From contig JAGTXO010000015.1 of assembly GCA_019448385.1 (NCBI GenBank), positions 744,001 to 808,000 on the forward strand: a DNA stretch of 64,000 nucleotides. Direction: 5' to 3'. The notes below the pieces were generated by a model. It was not told where the DNA came from and did no database searches. It was given only the letters and a program-made list of their open reading frames with translations. Positions 29,649 through 40,900 of this stretch are shown piece after piece; position 1 is the stretch's first letter; each line of letters begins with the position of its first letter. A program made the translations under genes and the position numbers. This stretch comes from Diacronema lutheri. Taxonomy: Eukaryota > Haptophyta > Pavlovophyceae > Pavlovales > Pavlovaceae.

Positions 29649-29733
29649 AAGAAGGAATGACGTCGGGCCCAAATGTGGGGAGGGCTTGTTTTGCATCCTA
29701 CACCCTACACCCTACACCCTTTTAGAAAGCGGC
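29649..29733 (-). repeat. Right 85-bp inverted repeat arm
   Basis: Exact reverse complement of 29421-29505, including the three CCCTACA heptamers. Confidence 0.9.
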
Positions 29734-29883
29734 GGCGCCTCGGAGCATGGCGGCTCGACAGCATGGCGCCTCGACAGCATGGCGTCGTCCAGCGTCACGC
29801 CGCGTCGTGGTCCTGCCGCTCCTCCGTGGCGCACGGATGGCGCTCCTCCGTGACGCAGCCGAACGACGCCGCGGCGTCACGGC

Positions 29884-31440
29884 CCGGGCGCAGTCGCCAT
29901 CCTGGACGCCACGGATGGCGAACCGGTCGACGAGATCCGGCACGAGGACGTCTGCGCCATCGCCACGCAGCTCGACTGCGTCTACACGGGGCTCACGGGC
30001 TCGATGTTTGGCACCAAGTGGAACGTGTGCGGGGTCATGCTCCCGAAGCGCGCCGAGCAGCGGCCGCAGCCCGGCTCGGACGCCTTCGCCTCGTACAGCG
30101 TGGCCGCCTGGGCCGACACGTTCGACTCCACGGGGCTGTACGTGCCCGACGAGCGCGAGCGCGCGGCGGCGCTCGCGGCGGTGGCCGGTCTGCGCACGGC
30201 GCGCGCGCCGGCCGGGCCGGGCGGGCGCGAGCTCGCGCGCGCGCAGGGCTACGATCGCGCCGAGCAGGCTGCGAGCGCGGCGGCGGCGCGCGCGGCGATG
30301 GCCGAGACCGGCCAGCAGCGCGCGCTCCACGGCGCGGTCGTCGACTCGGCGCTGCGCGGCGTGGGCGACCGGCTGCACTTTTGCGACGCGCCGGGCGGCA
30401 CGGGCAAGACGTTCGTCGAGCGCGCCATCATCGCCGCCGTGCGCGCGGATGGGCACGCGGTCGTCGTGTGCGCGTCCTCGGGCGTCGCCGCCACGCTGCT
30501 GCCCGACGGCCGCACCTTCCACTCGACCTTCAAGGTGCCCGTCGGCGCCGACTCGGACGGGCAAGCCGTTCAATGGCGTGCCGCGCTCCGAGCGCGGGCG
30601 CTCCGTGGCCGCCGCGGCGAATGATCGTGGGGGACGAGGCGCCGATGCAGAAGCGGGGCCGCCTCGACTCGCTCGATCGGTGTTTGCGCGACGTGACGGG
30701 CGTCGACGAGCGCTTCGGCGGCAAGACGTTGCTGCTCGCCGGCGACTTTTGCCAGTGCTTGCCGGTGGTGCGGCGCGGCTCGCGCGCGCAGATCGTGCGC
30801 TCCTGCCTCGAGTACTCGGCATCGTGGCAGCACGATCGGCCGTACGCCTTGGTCGAGAACTCTCGCGCCTCGAACGCGGCGCGCGACACGGGCGACGCGC
30901 TCGGCGCGGGCGAGTGGGCGAAGCTGCCGCGCAGCCTCGGCGACGGCGCCTTTCCCGCGGCGGTGCCGCCTGCGGGGGCCATGCCCGGCGCATTCCCGCT
31001 CGATCCCGTGCAGCTGCCCGAGGCGTCTCGGCCTACCCGGCGGAGCTCGTAGCCACTCGCCTCCTCTCGCTCGGCGAGGGGCTGTGCAGCGGCACGCGGC
31101 TGGTCGTGCGCGGCGTGCGCGCCGGCGGCCGGCTGCTCGAGTGCGCGCGACCCGGCGCGGCCGCCGGGCGCGACAGCACCGTGCTCATCGCGCGCATCGG
31201 CCACCACTCGCCCGACGAGGGCACGTTCGCGTTTGCATGGCTGCACCGCCAGTTCCCGGTGCGGCCGGCGTAACAAGGCGCAGGGTCAAGCGCTCGGGTG
31301 CGCGGGCGTGTGGCTCGCCGAGCCGTGCTTCACGCACGGCCAGCTCTACGTGGCCGCTTCGCGCGTCGGGCACGCGTCGCGCATCCGCTTTGCGCTTGGC
31401 CCGGACCCTGTGACGCGCACCGTCGTCTTCAAAGAGGTGC
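29884..31440 (+). pseudogene. PIF1-type helicase relic (Helitron/PIF1-like), frameshifted
   Basis: Helicase blocks appear in the right order but in three frames. Walker A is at 30388-30411 (CDAPGGTGKTF), followed by CASSGVAATLLPDGRTFHST. Walker B is in another frame at 30621-30650 (IVGDEAPMQKRG) with GGKTLLLAGDFCQCLPVV. A third frame (31060-31275) reads GLCSGTRLVVRGV and WLHRQFPVRPA. A fourth (31275-31430) reads NKAQGQALG and CFTHGQLYVAASRV, the last helicase motif. The 30540-30620 interval is rearranged. This order matches PIF1-like helicases of mobile elements rather than cellular Pif1. No Rep or Helitron-N domain is seen. The frame changes make it non-functional unless unrecognised introns rescue it. 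Confidence 0.7.
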
Positions 31441-33160
31441 TCCGCGCGGTCAGCGGTGGCGAGGCGGCGGCGGCGGCGGCGGCGTTCGCCGCGGCCGCCG
31501 TCGCCGCCGCGCGCGAATGCGCGGCGGCGGCGCGCGGTGGCGGCGGGCGCGGCGGGCGCGGCTCGGACGGCGCGCGCGGCGCCGGCGGCGGGCGGCGCGC
31601 TGGCGGCGGGCGCGACGCCGGCGCGCGGTGCTGCCCAGCACCCGCCGGCGCGACGCCCGCCGCGCCGCTCGCGGCCGACGCGCAGCCGGCGGGTGCTCGC
31701 CAACACCGCGCGCCGCGCGACTGGCCCGCGTACCTGCGCGCCCTTCTAGGGCGCGCAGGGCGGCGCCAATGCGGCCGGCAAGCAGGGGCCTCAAGCCGGC
31801 GCGCTGCCCGACGCCGCGTGGGTCGCCGCCGCGCGCGTGCCGTCGGCGCTGCCGCCGTCCGGCGTCGCGCTCGCGCCGCTGCCGCAACCTCAGCCGCCGC
31901 CGCCGCCGCCGCCTGCCGGCAAGCAGGGCAAGCGCGCAGCGGCGGCGACGGCGGTGCGCGGCCCGGCGAGCAAGCGGTAGCGGTGCCGCCGAGCCGGGGG
32001 CGGGCTCCGTGGGCGACGCGGCTTGGCCCGCCACTCGCACCACTCGCGCCGGGCGCGCACAACGCGCCGTGGTCCGCTGCGTGGCCGAGCGAAAATGCGG
32101 TCCTGGCTGCGGGGCGGATCCGACACGCCATGCGGGAGAGGCCGTACAGCGCGTGAGCTTGGGCCCGTGATTTATTACTCATGGATTTATTACTCATGCC
32201 ATGGCGTCGCGCCACGATTACGCCCGTGGCCCCGGCCGCCAGCCTCGCGCCGCTACGCCGTGTCGTCGCGGCCGGCGCACACAGCGAACTGTGTGTCCGC
32301 GGCACATGCCCGGCTGCTCGCGAGCTGCAAGCTTGCCGAACTGCTCGCGCTAAAATGGCGCGTTGCGGGCGTGCCCGCGCACCGCGCGTATGTTCCGCGC
32401 GTTCCAGGCGCGCCGCGCCGCGCGCCGAAGCGGCGCGCGGCGCACGTGCGGCCGCGAGCCGAAGAGGGGCCGGCGCGACCGGCCGCGAGGCAGACGCAGA
32501 CGCTCGGCGTGCCGGTCGACGCGTCGTCCAAATCCGCGTCGGGCGGATGCGCGCCTAGGCCGGCGCTGCGTGCAATCGGCGCGGGTCGCCGCCGCATGAC
32601 GAAGCATGCTTCCATCCGGTGCTCGGCCACGCGCTCGGGCGTAACGTTCGCGCCTGTTCGGCCGAGGCGCACTCGCCGTCCCCTCGCGCCGGCAATGCGC
32701 GTGCGTGCCAGCACGCCGGCAGCGGAGGATGCCACGGCAGCGGCGAGCGGGTCCCCGCCGGTGTGCCGCTCGGCGCCCCGTCACGCGCAACGCGCGCGCC
32801 GCCCGCTGAACGCGCACAATTGCCTGGGCAAGATCGTCCCGCGCTCACGCCGCCGTCGCATCGTTCCATGCATGGCGCCCGGCTCGTCCGTACCGCTTTC
32901 GGGCAGTGCCGCGACGCCCTTTTTCAAAGGCGGGTGCCGCGCTGATTCGTCATCGGCCACCATCCATCTGGCCCTCTAAAGCCGGTTTGCGCGTGGGCGC
33001 CCGTCCGGTGCGAGAAGCGGCTCGCGTCCTCGCGCGGGGCGCCTCCGCGCCAGGCGCCCGGCGCGCGCTCGTCTTGCCGCGCCACCACGCTGATCTGCGC
33101 CCAACCCTCGCTCGCCTATTCCCCCGTCGTTTCTGCTGCGTAGCCCGCAACAGCGCGCGC
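31441..33160. other. Low-complexity region without confident gene
   Basis: About 1.7 kb of GCG/GGC-rich sequence (31440-31640 is Ala/Gly/Arg low complexity) downstream of the helicase relic. Open frames exist in several phases but none shows a recognisable domain. It contains a 15-bp AT-rich tandem duplication at 32169-32198. It may hold 5' exons or the promoter of the giant gene that follows; I cannot identify them. Confidence 0.4.
32169..32198 (+). repeat. 15-bp tandem duplication
   Basis: GATTTATTACTCATG occurs twice back to back in otherwise GC-rich DNA. It could be a target-site or promoter duplication. Confidence 0.8.
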
Positions 33161-36100
33161 ATGACGCGTGCACGGCGCAGCGCCTGGAGCAACTTCCGAG
33201 TCGTCGGCCGGCAGCCTGTGGGGGGCGCGTTCATCGGCCCGATGTGGCCGGTGAGAGTGCCCGACGTGCCGCGTGGTGAGCGCCTGCACGGCTCGCCGGG
33301 TTCGGCGCGTTCCCAGTCGGCCTCTCTCCGACCCGCCGTAAACCTTGCGTGCGCACCCCGCACACCCGGCGCTGCGCGGCGCGGCGCAGGCGTGAAAAAC
33401 GAGGGCAACGCGTGCTACGTGAACGCCCTCGCGCAATCGCTCGTCACCTTGAACGTGCTCCGTCCGATGCCCCGCTCCGCTTCGCGCCGTGCGGGAAGAG
33501 TCGAGAAGGCGCTTTTTCGGGACTTTGGCACGCTGCTCGAGGACACCGAGGCGCCGGCACAGCTGTGTCTTGTGTCCGTCGTCGACGTCATCTTGGGCCG
33601 TGGCACGCGAGGGACGCAGCAGGACGCTGCTGAGTTCTTCCAGATGCTACTCGGCCGAGTGCCCGGGCTCGCTGCTGCCTTCGAAGACGACAGACGCGTA
33701 GTGCTCGAGCCGATCGCTGTGGCCTCGAGCGAGCGCGGTGAGGGCATCGCCATCCTCGTCAGCATTGGCGGCGATGCGGCGCGCACGCTCGCACACGCTC
33801 TGGGGGGCGTCGCTGGGCCGCCGCAGGGTGGCAGCCCGGACGCGTGCCGCTCGGACGTGCTCATGCCAGCCAGCATTGCCGTCGAGGTGCCGCGCACGAC
33901 GCGCGGCAATGGCTCGCAGTGCAAGAACAAGCACGCGTTCGTGTGCGCGCCGCGGCTGCTACTCGGCGGGCGCGACTACCTCCTCGTCGCCGCCGTCGTG
34001 CACTTGGGCGAGGAGTCGACGAGCGGGCACCTTGTCGCCATCGTGCTCCGCAACGGGGCTTGGTTTCTGTGCGACGACGACAACGTGCGGCGGCGCGCAC
34101 GGCCGCTTGGCGCCGCGACCGGCGGTTGATCGCAGCCGCAGCCGCCCCGTCCTCCCGCGCGGCACGCGCGCGTGGCCTGAAAGCTCGCGCCGCGCGCCTG
34201 CCGCACGCACGCGCGTTGCCCGCGCAGATGCACAACTTGTCTCAGTCCGACGCGCTGGCGTGGGCAAGTGGTGCGAGCATGCTCTTCTACAGCCGGCTCG
34301 ACGCGGAACCGTTGGACCCGGCGCTGGGCTCAGCGTCACCGCCGTCGGCCGCATCGCCTGCGTGGCCGAGCTCGGCGCCCGACGCGCCGACCCTGTCGGC
34401 AGCCTGGTCGCGGGTGCGGCAGATGGCAGCGGTGCCAACAGATGCGACGATCGGCATCGCGGAGACGGCTGCAGACACCTCTGCGGCGGCGATCGGCCCA
34501 GCTGCGTGCGAGGCCCGCCAAGTTGTCTCCGCGACGCGCGCATTGCCAATGGCGGTGAGTGCCTCGCACGCGCACGCCGTCCGCTGTCCACAGCGTGGCG
34601 CCCGGCGCTTGCGTTCGCGCCAGGTAAAGTTTGCGCGTATAGCGTGCAGCACCCTCACGCATCCCCTACGCCTCCCGCCCGCCCGACCTCTTGCCCGCCG
34701 GCCGCGCGCAGGACCAGCGCACGCCAATCGTTGGGCGCGGCCAAATCTGGGCATGCGCAAATTTTGAGCCGGCAGCGGAGGGCGGGGATGCGCAGCACAA
34801 CTGGCGCAAGCGCACGTGGTGCCCGCAGCACGAGCAGCGCGAGCAGCGCGAGCAGCGCGAGCAGCGCGAGCAGCGCGAGCAGCGCGAGCAGCCCTGGCAG
34901 CCAGCGCGGCCAGGCCTCGGCGCGGGCGCTGGCGTTCGGCCCGCTGCTCTGCCGCCGAGCCATCCGCGCGCCAGCATGCGCGCGAGCAACCGCTTCGAGC
35001 CGCTCTTGTTGGCCGAGGCGGACGTGCCCGCCACCGAGCCCGCCGCCGCCCAGCCCGCCGCCCAGCCCGCCGCCGAGCCCGCCGCCAAGCCAGCCGCTGC
35101 CAAGCCCACCGCCGAGCCCGCCGCCCAGTCCACGGCCCAGCCTCCCACCGTGCCTGACGCCAAGCCAGCCGACCAGCCCGCCGTCAAATGCGCTGCCGCC
35201 AAGCGCGCTGACGACCGCATTGCTGCCGCTGAGGTAGGCGCCGTCGCCGCCACGCTTGCCGCCGCCACCGAGCCTGGCGGCGTTGCCGAGCTCGCCGCCG
35301 CCGCCGACGAGGGCTGCAGGGCGCGTGCCGACGCGCTCGCCAAGCGCGAGACCCGCCGCGCGCTCCACCGCGAGCAGCTTTTTCGCGAGGACAAGCGCGC
35401 GGCCGGCCGCCTGATCGAGCAGTGCGCGCTGGGCTCTGCGGACGATGCAGCGCGCGCGCGCGCCCTGCTCGAGCGCGTCAAGGCGCGTGGCCACGCGCTG
35501 CCTCCGCACCTGCTGCGGTCGCTGCGCGACCTCGCGTCGCCGCGGCTCGCGCTCGCCGCTGAGGCGGCGGGCGTGCTCGCCGCGTCCGAGATGGGCGAGG
35601 CGGACGCACCTGCGGAGGCGCGCGCGCTACTCATGCACGCCGAGGCCGTGGGCGCCCACCTGCCCGCGCACACAGAGCTCGCGCTGCGCCGCGCCTGCAT
35701 CCCCACCGCCGAGCAGGCGGAGCTGCTCGCGACTGCGCGCGAGCTGCTCGCGCCGCGCGACCCCGAAGGCTCGGTGGCTCCGGCGGGCGCGCGTGCCGAG
35801 TGCGACGGCGCCGCGCTCGGCACTCGCGCGCGCGAGCTCCTCTCGCGACTCGACGAGGCGCACCTCGACGTGCAGCCCTGCATTGCGCGGCAACTGCGCC
35901 GGCTCGCCGCCACCGAGCCAGACGCAAGTTCGAGCGCTGCGCTCGCCGCCACGCCCGGCACCGCCGGTCGCGCGGCCGCCGAGCCGCGGCGCGCGTGGCG
36001 CCCGCGCGGGTGGCGTCTCGCGGTAGGCGCAAAGGGTGCGCGCGCGCGCGCGCGCGCCGCGGCTGCTCCGCTCGACACGGCGCCGCCCGCGGCGGCCGGC

Positions 36101-37941
36101 GCCGTCCCGCCGCTCGAGCCGCAGCCCGAGCGCCGTGCAGCCGACGCCGCGGCCGCCGCAGCGGCGCCGGCGGCCGGCGACGACGGCGTGGCACGCGCGC
36201 TCGCAGCCGCAGCGCGCGGCGACGGCCTCGACGGCGTCGATGGCGCCGACGACCTCGTTTGCGCGCCGTGCGACCGAGGCTGCGCGCACGCACGCGACGG
36301 CGGCTGCTGCGAGCCTGCCGCGCGCAGCTCGCCCGACCAGTGCCCGCGCGCACCGCCGCGGCGCGCACGGCGGGCGGCAAAGCGCGCGCGCGACCGGCTG
36401 CGGAGATCAATCGACAGGTCAGAGCGGGCTGTCGGCCGCCGATTGCGTGGCGGCGACGCGCGCCGCGAGCGCAAGCGCAGGTGCGCGACGGGCGGCCAGC
36501 ACGCACCGCAGCCGCTCCGCCGCGCGAGTCGCAGCCCGCCGTCGCGCACCGATCGGCCCTCGGCCGAGCATGCCGCCGAGCCTGCCGCCGAGCCCGACAG
36601 CCCCCACCGCCGCCCGTGTGCCGGTGCCGCCGTCGCCGTCGCCACTGTCCGGTGCGCCGTCGGCATCTTCGCGAGTGTCGTCGCCGCCTCTGCCGTCCGG
36701 GCCGCCATTGCTCCGGCCGCTCGCCCGTCTGCAGCCACCGCCTTTTGGCTCGTCGCCGTGTGCTCGGCCGCCGCATGGGCCGCCTTCGCCTCCGCCGCCC
36801 GCCCGACCGCCGCCTTGGCCGCGCCGCAGCCTGCCACGCAATCGTCGGCCGCCGAGCCCACCGCCGCCGCGCCAGCCCCCGCCCAGCCCGCCGCTGCCGA
36901 GCCAGCCGCTGCCCAGCCCGCCGCGGCCGAGCCCGCCGTGGCGCAGCGCGACGTCCAGTCCGCCGCCCCGGCGCTGCTCGCGTGGGCGGGCGACGCGGCT
37001 GCGCTCCGGCTGGCCGATGCCGCCGCGCGCGCCGGCATCCCGCAGGCAGAGGTGGACTGCATTGCGGGCGGCGACATGCTCGCCTCCACTGTGGACGCTT
37101 GCTGCGAGGTCGTGCTGCGCGTGCACGGGCAGGCCGGCGAAGGGCGCGTCTGCCACGTACCGCTTGCCGCTCAGCCCGCGGTGTTCCAGGACGGCGCCGA
37201 GCGCGCCGCGCTGCTGCACCGCCTGCACAGCGAGGCGACGACGCAGGCGGTCATCGGCATGTGGAGCCCGCCGGGCGGGCGCGGCGGTGCGGGCAGTGAC
37301 GATGGCACGCCGCCCGCCTCCGGCCATTTCACCGCGTTGCGCCTCGTGCGCGTCGCGCGCGCGGGCGAGCATCGCTACGACGCGGTGCTTGTCGACACGC
37401 TCGCGTCGCCGAGCAGGCAGGCGCTCAAGCGTGCCAGGTCGATAACCGCCACGCTGCACGCGGCGGGCCTCGACGTCTTGCCCGTGCGCCGCGCGCGGCT
37501 GCTCGACAACGCGGCGCAGCGTGGCGCGACGTGCGGCCTCGCCGTGGTGGGCGCGCTCAACGACGCCGCGCTCGCTGCGGCGGGCGGTGCATCCGCGCCG
37601 CGCACGTTCAGCGTGGCGGACATGTACGCTGTTGGCGAGCACCTCCGCGTCGCGTTGACTGGCGCGGTCAGCGGGCGTGCGCCGAGCGGCGCCTGCGCCG
37701 GGGCGGGCGCGGTGCGCGGCGGGGGCAGCCGCGATCGCGCTGCCGAAGCGCCGCGGCAGACGCGCGGCGCCAAGGCCGCCGCAGACGCCGCCGCCGCTGC
37801 CGCCGTTCCGCCGCCGCCGCCACCTCCGCCGCCCGCGCTGGGCGCCGCCGCCGCCACCACCACCGCCGCTGCCGCTGCTGCCGCCGCCGTGGCCGCGCCG
37901 CCACCGCCGCCACCGCCGCCGCGTGCCGGCGACGAGGGCGA

Positions 37942-37989
<48 letters not shown>

Positions 37990-40900
37990 GCGCACGTTCT
38001 TGAGGCTCGCGCCCAGGGCGCGCGCGGCCGCCTCGGCGCGTGAGGCGTTGCGCGCCGCGTGTGCGCGCGCGGACGCGGCGGCGTCGTCACACGCGTCGGC
38101 GCCGCACGCGCCCGCCGGTGCGCGCCGCCGGCGGCGCGCGGGCGCAGGCGAGCTGGCGCTCGCGGCTGCGCGCGCGCTCGCCTCGACGGAGCACGGCGAT
38201 TTGACGGACGACGCGCTCGAGGCCGCCATCGAGCAGGAGCTGGGCGACGAGCGCGGCCAACTGCTGCTGTGCACGCGGGGCGCAGCGGCGCAAAGGCCCG
38301 CGCTTTGCCGGCTCCTGAAGCACGCGTGCGCGTCGGCGCGCGCGGCGAAGCGCGCGCAATTCACGGTGTTCGTCGTGCGCGCGCCCACGCGCGGCGAGCG
38401 GGGGGGCGCCGCCGCGACGCGCGTGGACTCGGTGGTCGAGCTGTCGTGCGCGCTGCACGAGAAGGCGGGCGCGCTCGGCGGCCTCCAGAGCGTCTGTGTG
38501 CGTGGCTTTGCCCTCGAGCGCCGCCGGACACTCGACGGTGGCGCCGAGGCCGGCGCGTCCGCCATCGGCCAGGACGAGCAGGTCGAGGCAGAGGCGGGCG
38601 AGGCGTGCGTCGCCGGCGTGACGATGGCCAAGCAGCTGCGTCAGTTTGCCGAGCAAGCTGCCCGCGACGACGTGCTCTTCCGCGTCGCCGTGTCCGAGGC
38701 CGACGCCCACGCCCGGCTGGCGCGCGTTGCGGGTGACGATGTCGGCGCGTACAGCGTCGTGCTCGCAGTCGCCGGGCTCGTCTGGCTGGCCAAGGCCGAC
38801 GAGGTTGCGCCGGCGGCCGCCCAGTCCGCCGCCGCGCCGCCCGCCGCCCCGCCTGCTGCCGCCACGTCCGCCGACGCCGAGCGCGACGCCTCGCCTTCCG
38901 ACCGCCTGCGCGCGCTGACGCTCGCCGTGCGAGTCGCGCTCGCGCGCGGCGTGCTGCGCCACCTCCTCGCCGACGCGTCGCCGGGCGCGTCCGCGACCGC
39001 TGGCGGTAGTTGCGCGACGCCCGTCGAGGCGGCCGCGTCCGACGCCGCGCCGCCCGCCACGGGCGTCGTGACGAGTGGCGTCGCGGCGGGCGCTGTGGCG
39101 GCCGCACCGGCTGCTGCGGGCGGTGCGACGGCGGGTGCATCGCCCATCGCGCGGCCGGCGAAGCGCGCGCGGCGCACGCTCACCGCCGCTCCAGCCGCCT
39201 CGGCCGTTGCGGCCGCTGGAGGCGCACGCGCTGGCGCACGCGGCGCGGCCGGCGCGCCTCGCGCGCGCGCCGCGCGCGCGCCGGCCGAGTACGTCTGGCT
39301 TGCCATCGCGCGCCGGATGCTGGCGGCGCGACACGCGGCGGCCGCGGGCGGCGACTTTGTCGCGTCGTGCGTCGCCGCGATGCAGGCCGAGTACGGCGAC
39401 GGCTGTGCCGTCGTCGTCGGCGACGCGCCTGGTGACGCCTTGGTCGAGGCTGCGGCGGCGGCGCTGCTCGAGGGCAAGCACGCGGCGGTGAGCCTCGGCT
39501 GCGTCGACCGGCCGGCGGTGCTCGTCGTGCAGCGCGCCGTGGATGCGCCCACGTCGCGCGTGCACGGGTGGTGCGCGCACGCGGCGGGCGCCGCCGAGTT
39601 TGACGAGGGCGCCGCGCGCGACGTGTTCAACGCGATCGTCGAGCGCGCGTGGGCGCTGCGTCCGGACCCGGCCGACGGCAGCCCGCCGCCCACGCGCACG
39701 TGGGAGGTCGGGCGCATCGCTGGCGACGCGCCCGACCAGGCGGGCGTGGCCGCGCTGCGCGTGCTCTACGCGCTCGTCGCGGCGCACGGCCGCTACCGCT
39801 CGGCCGCCGCGCTCTTTGGCGCGCTCGCGCAGCTGCACGCGCCCGACGCCGCCGGCGCGCGCGCGGAGGTCGTCGCGGCGGCGTGCGCGGTGCCGCCCGG
39901 CGCGCGGCCGGGCGCCGCGCCGGCGGCCGCGCGGGACGACGCGAGGGAGCGCGCATGGGAGGGCGCTCAGATCGCCGCGCTCGCCGTCGGCGCGGACGCT
40001 GCGCGCAGGCGTGTCGCGCCCGTGCGCGCGCTCGTCGACGCGCTCGGCACGCCACCGACCTCGGCGATCACGGGCGGGCCGGCGGTCCGGCTCGCGGGCG
40101 CGGGCGACGGCGGCCACGGTGTACGGTGGGTGGGCGAGCAGGCGGCGACGCCCGCCGAGCAGCTGCCGAGGGAGCTGCTGCGCGCCTACCACGAGGCGGT
40201 GCTGTGCGTCACGCCCGGCAGCCTCCAGCTCGGCCCGGCGGCGCTCGACGCGGTCACGCGGCCGCGCGAAAACGACACGCTGGAAGGCCTCCTCGCGCGC
40301 GTCAGCTGGCAGTGCGGCGCGAGGGCGAGCACGTGCGCCATGCTCGCCACGTTTTCCGAGCAGGCGGGCACCGGCTCGCGCGTCGCGCTCAAGGCCCTCC
40401 GCACGAGCTCCGACCTGGCCGGGCTGACGGCGGCTGCGGTCGGGCAGCAGGCGCCGCAGACGCCGCCGCCGCCGCTGCTCGTAATGCTCGGCCGCTGCCC
40501 CAGCCCGCTCGTCGGCGGCGGCCTCTTCCCGCCCGACCGCGCGACGGGCGAGCCGGCGGTGCACGCGGCGACGTCCGAGCTCGCCGTCGAGCTGCTGCGC
40601 GACGCGCGCGCGCTGGCCGGCACGGACGGGCGGCTCGTCGTGCTGTGCCTCGAGGCGTCCAACCCGCTCTGGTTCTGCCCCAAGGTGCGCGAGCTCGAGC
40701 TGCCGCGGACGCGGTCGGACGGCGTGCGCGCGTCCGGCTGCACCTGCCCTGCGACGTGCAGCGATGCGCGCGGCGCGGCGGGTGGCGCTGCCCGCGGCGC
40801 ATCGACGCGGCCGGCGGCGCGCGCGATCAACAAGGCGGTGCTCGACCACTTCGTCGCGCTTTTCGGCCGCGAGGGCTTCGCGACCTTTGAGTTTGCGGGC

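Larger units (their letters stand above)
29421..29733. mobile_element. 313-bp fold-back / MITE-like element
   Basis: Two 85-bp arms, 29421-29505 and 29649-29733, are exact reverse complements, separated by 143 bp of AT-richer spacer. Each arm carries three tandem TGTAGGG heptamers and a run equivalent to GCAAAACAAGCCCTCCCCAC. The spacer has further TGTAGGA/TGTAGGG units near 29549 and 29582-29597. GGCGCC sits at both outer edges and could be a target duplication, but a 3-bp offset makes this unsure. No coding capacity. Perfect arms imply recent insertion or gene conversion. Confidence 0.75.

Noticed and set aside
29421-29733. Reading the 85-bp arms as protein-coding (both strands give MWGGLVLHPTPYTLHPF)
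   Set aside because: The identical peptide on both sides is only the consequence of the inverted repeat. There is no plausible gene there.
31440-32156. Ala/Gly-rich continuation of the helicase frame as a functional domain
   Set aside because: Pure GCG/GGC low complexity after the last helicase motif; no support.
33251-33389. 139-bp intron (GTGAGA...GCGCAG) joining an upstream exon to the USP Cys box
   Set aside because: Splice sites and size are good and the G|GC join keeps the GVKNEGN motif, but the upstream frame has no ATG or recognisable sequence, so I kept the simpler start at 33161 and only mention it.
33738-35237. Proline-rich open frame (PPSPPPSPPP-type) overlapping the giant gene start
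   Set aside because: It looks like a natural linker, but it is the shifted reading of the same CCGCCGAGC repeats and contains no domain. The domain-bearing frame continues through.
36600-36835. Apparent transmembrane helices in the giant protein
   Set aside because: Ala/Val-rich low complexity encoded by GCC repeats. A nuclear nuclease is unlikely to be membrane-spanning.
36036-37445. Second proline-rich frame in the giant gene (with PPSPPPP runs)
   Set aside because: It ends before any recognisable domain. The protease-like motifs are in the other frame, although a frame-switching intron cannot be fully excluded.
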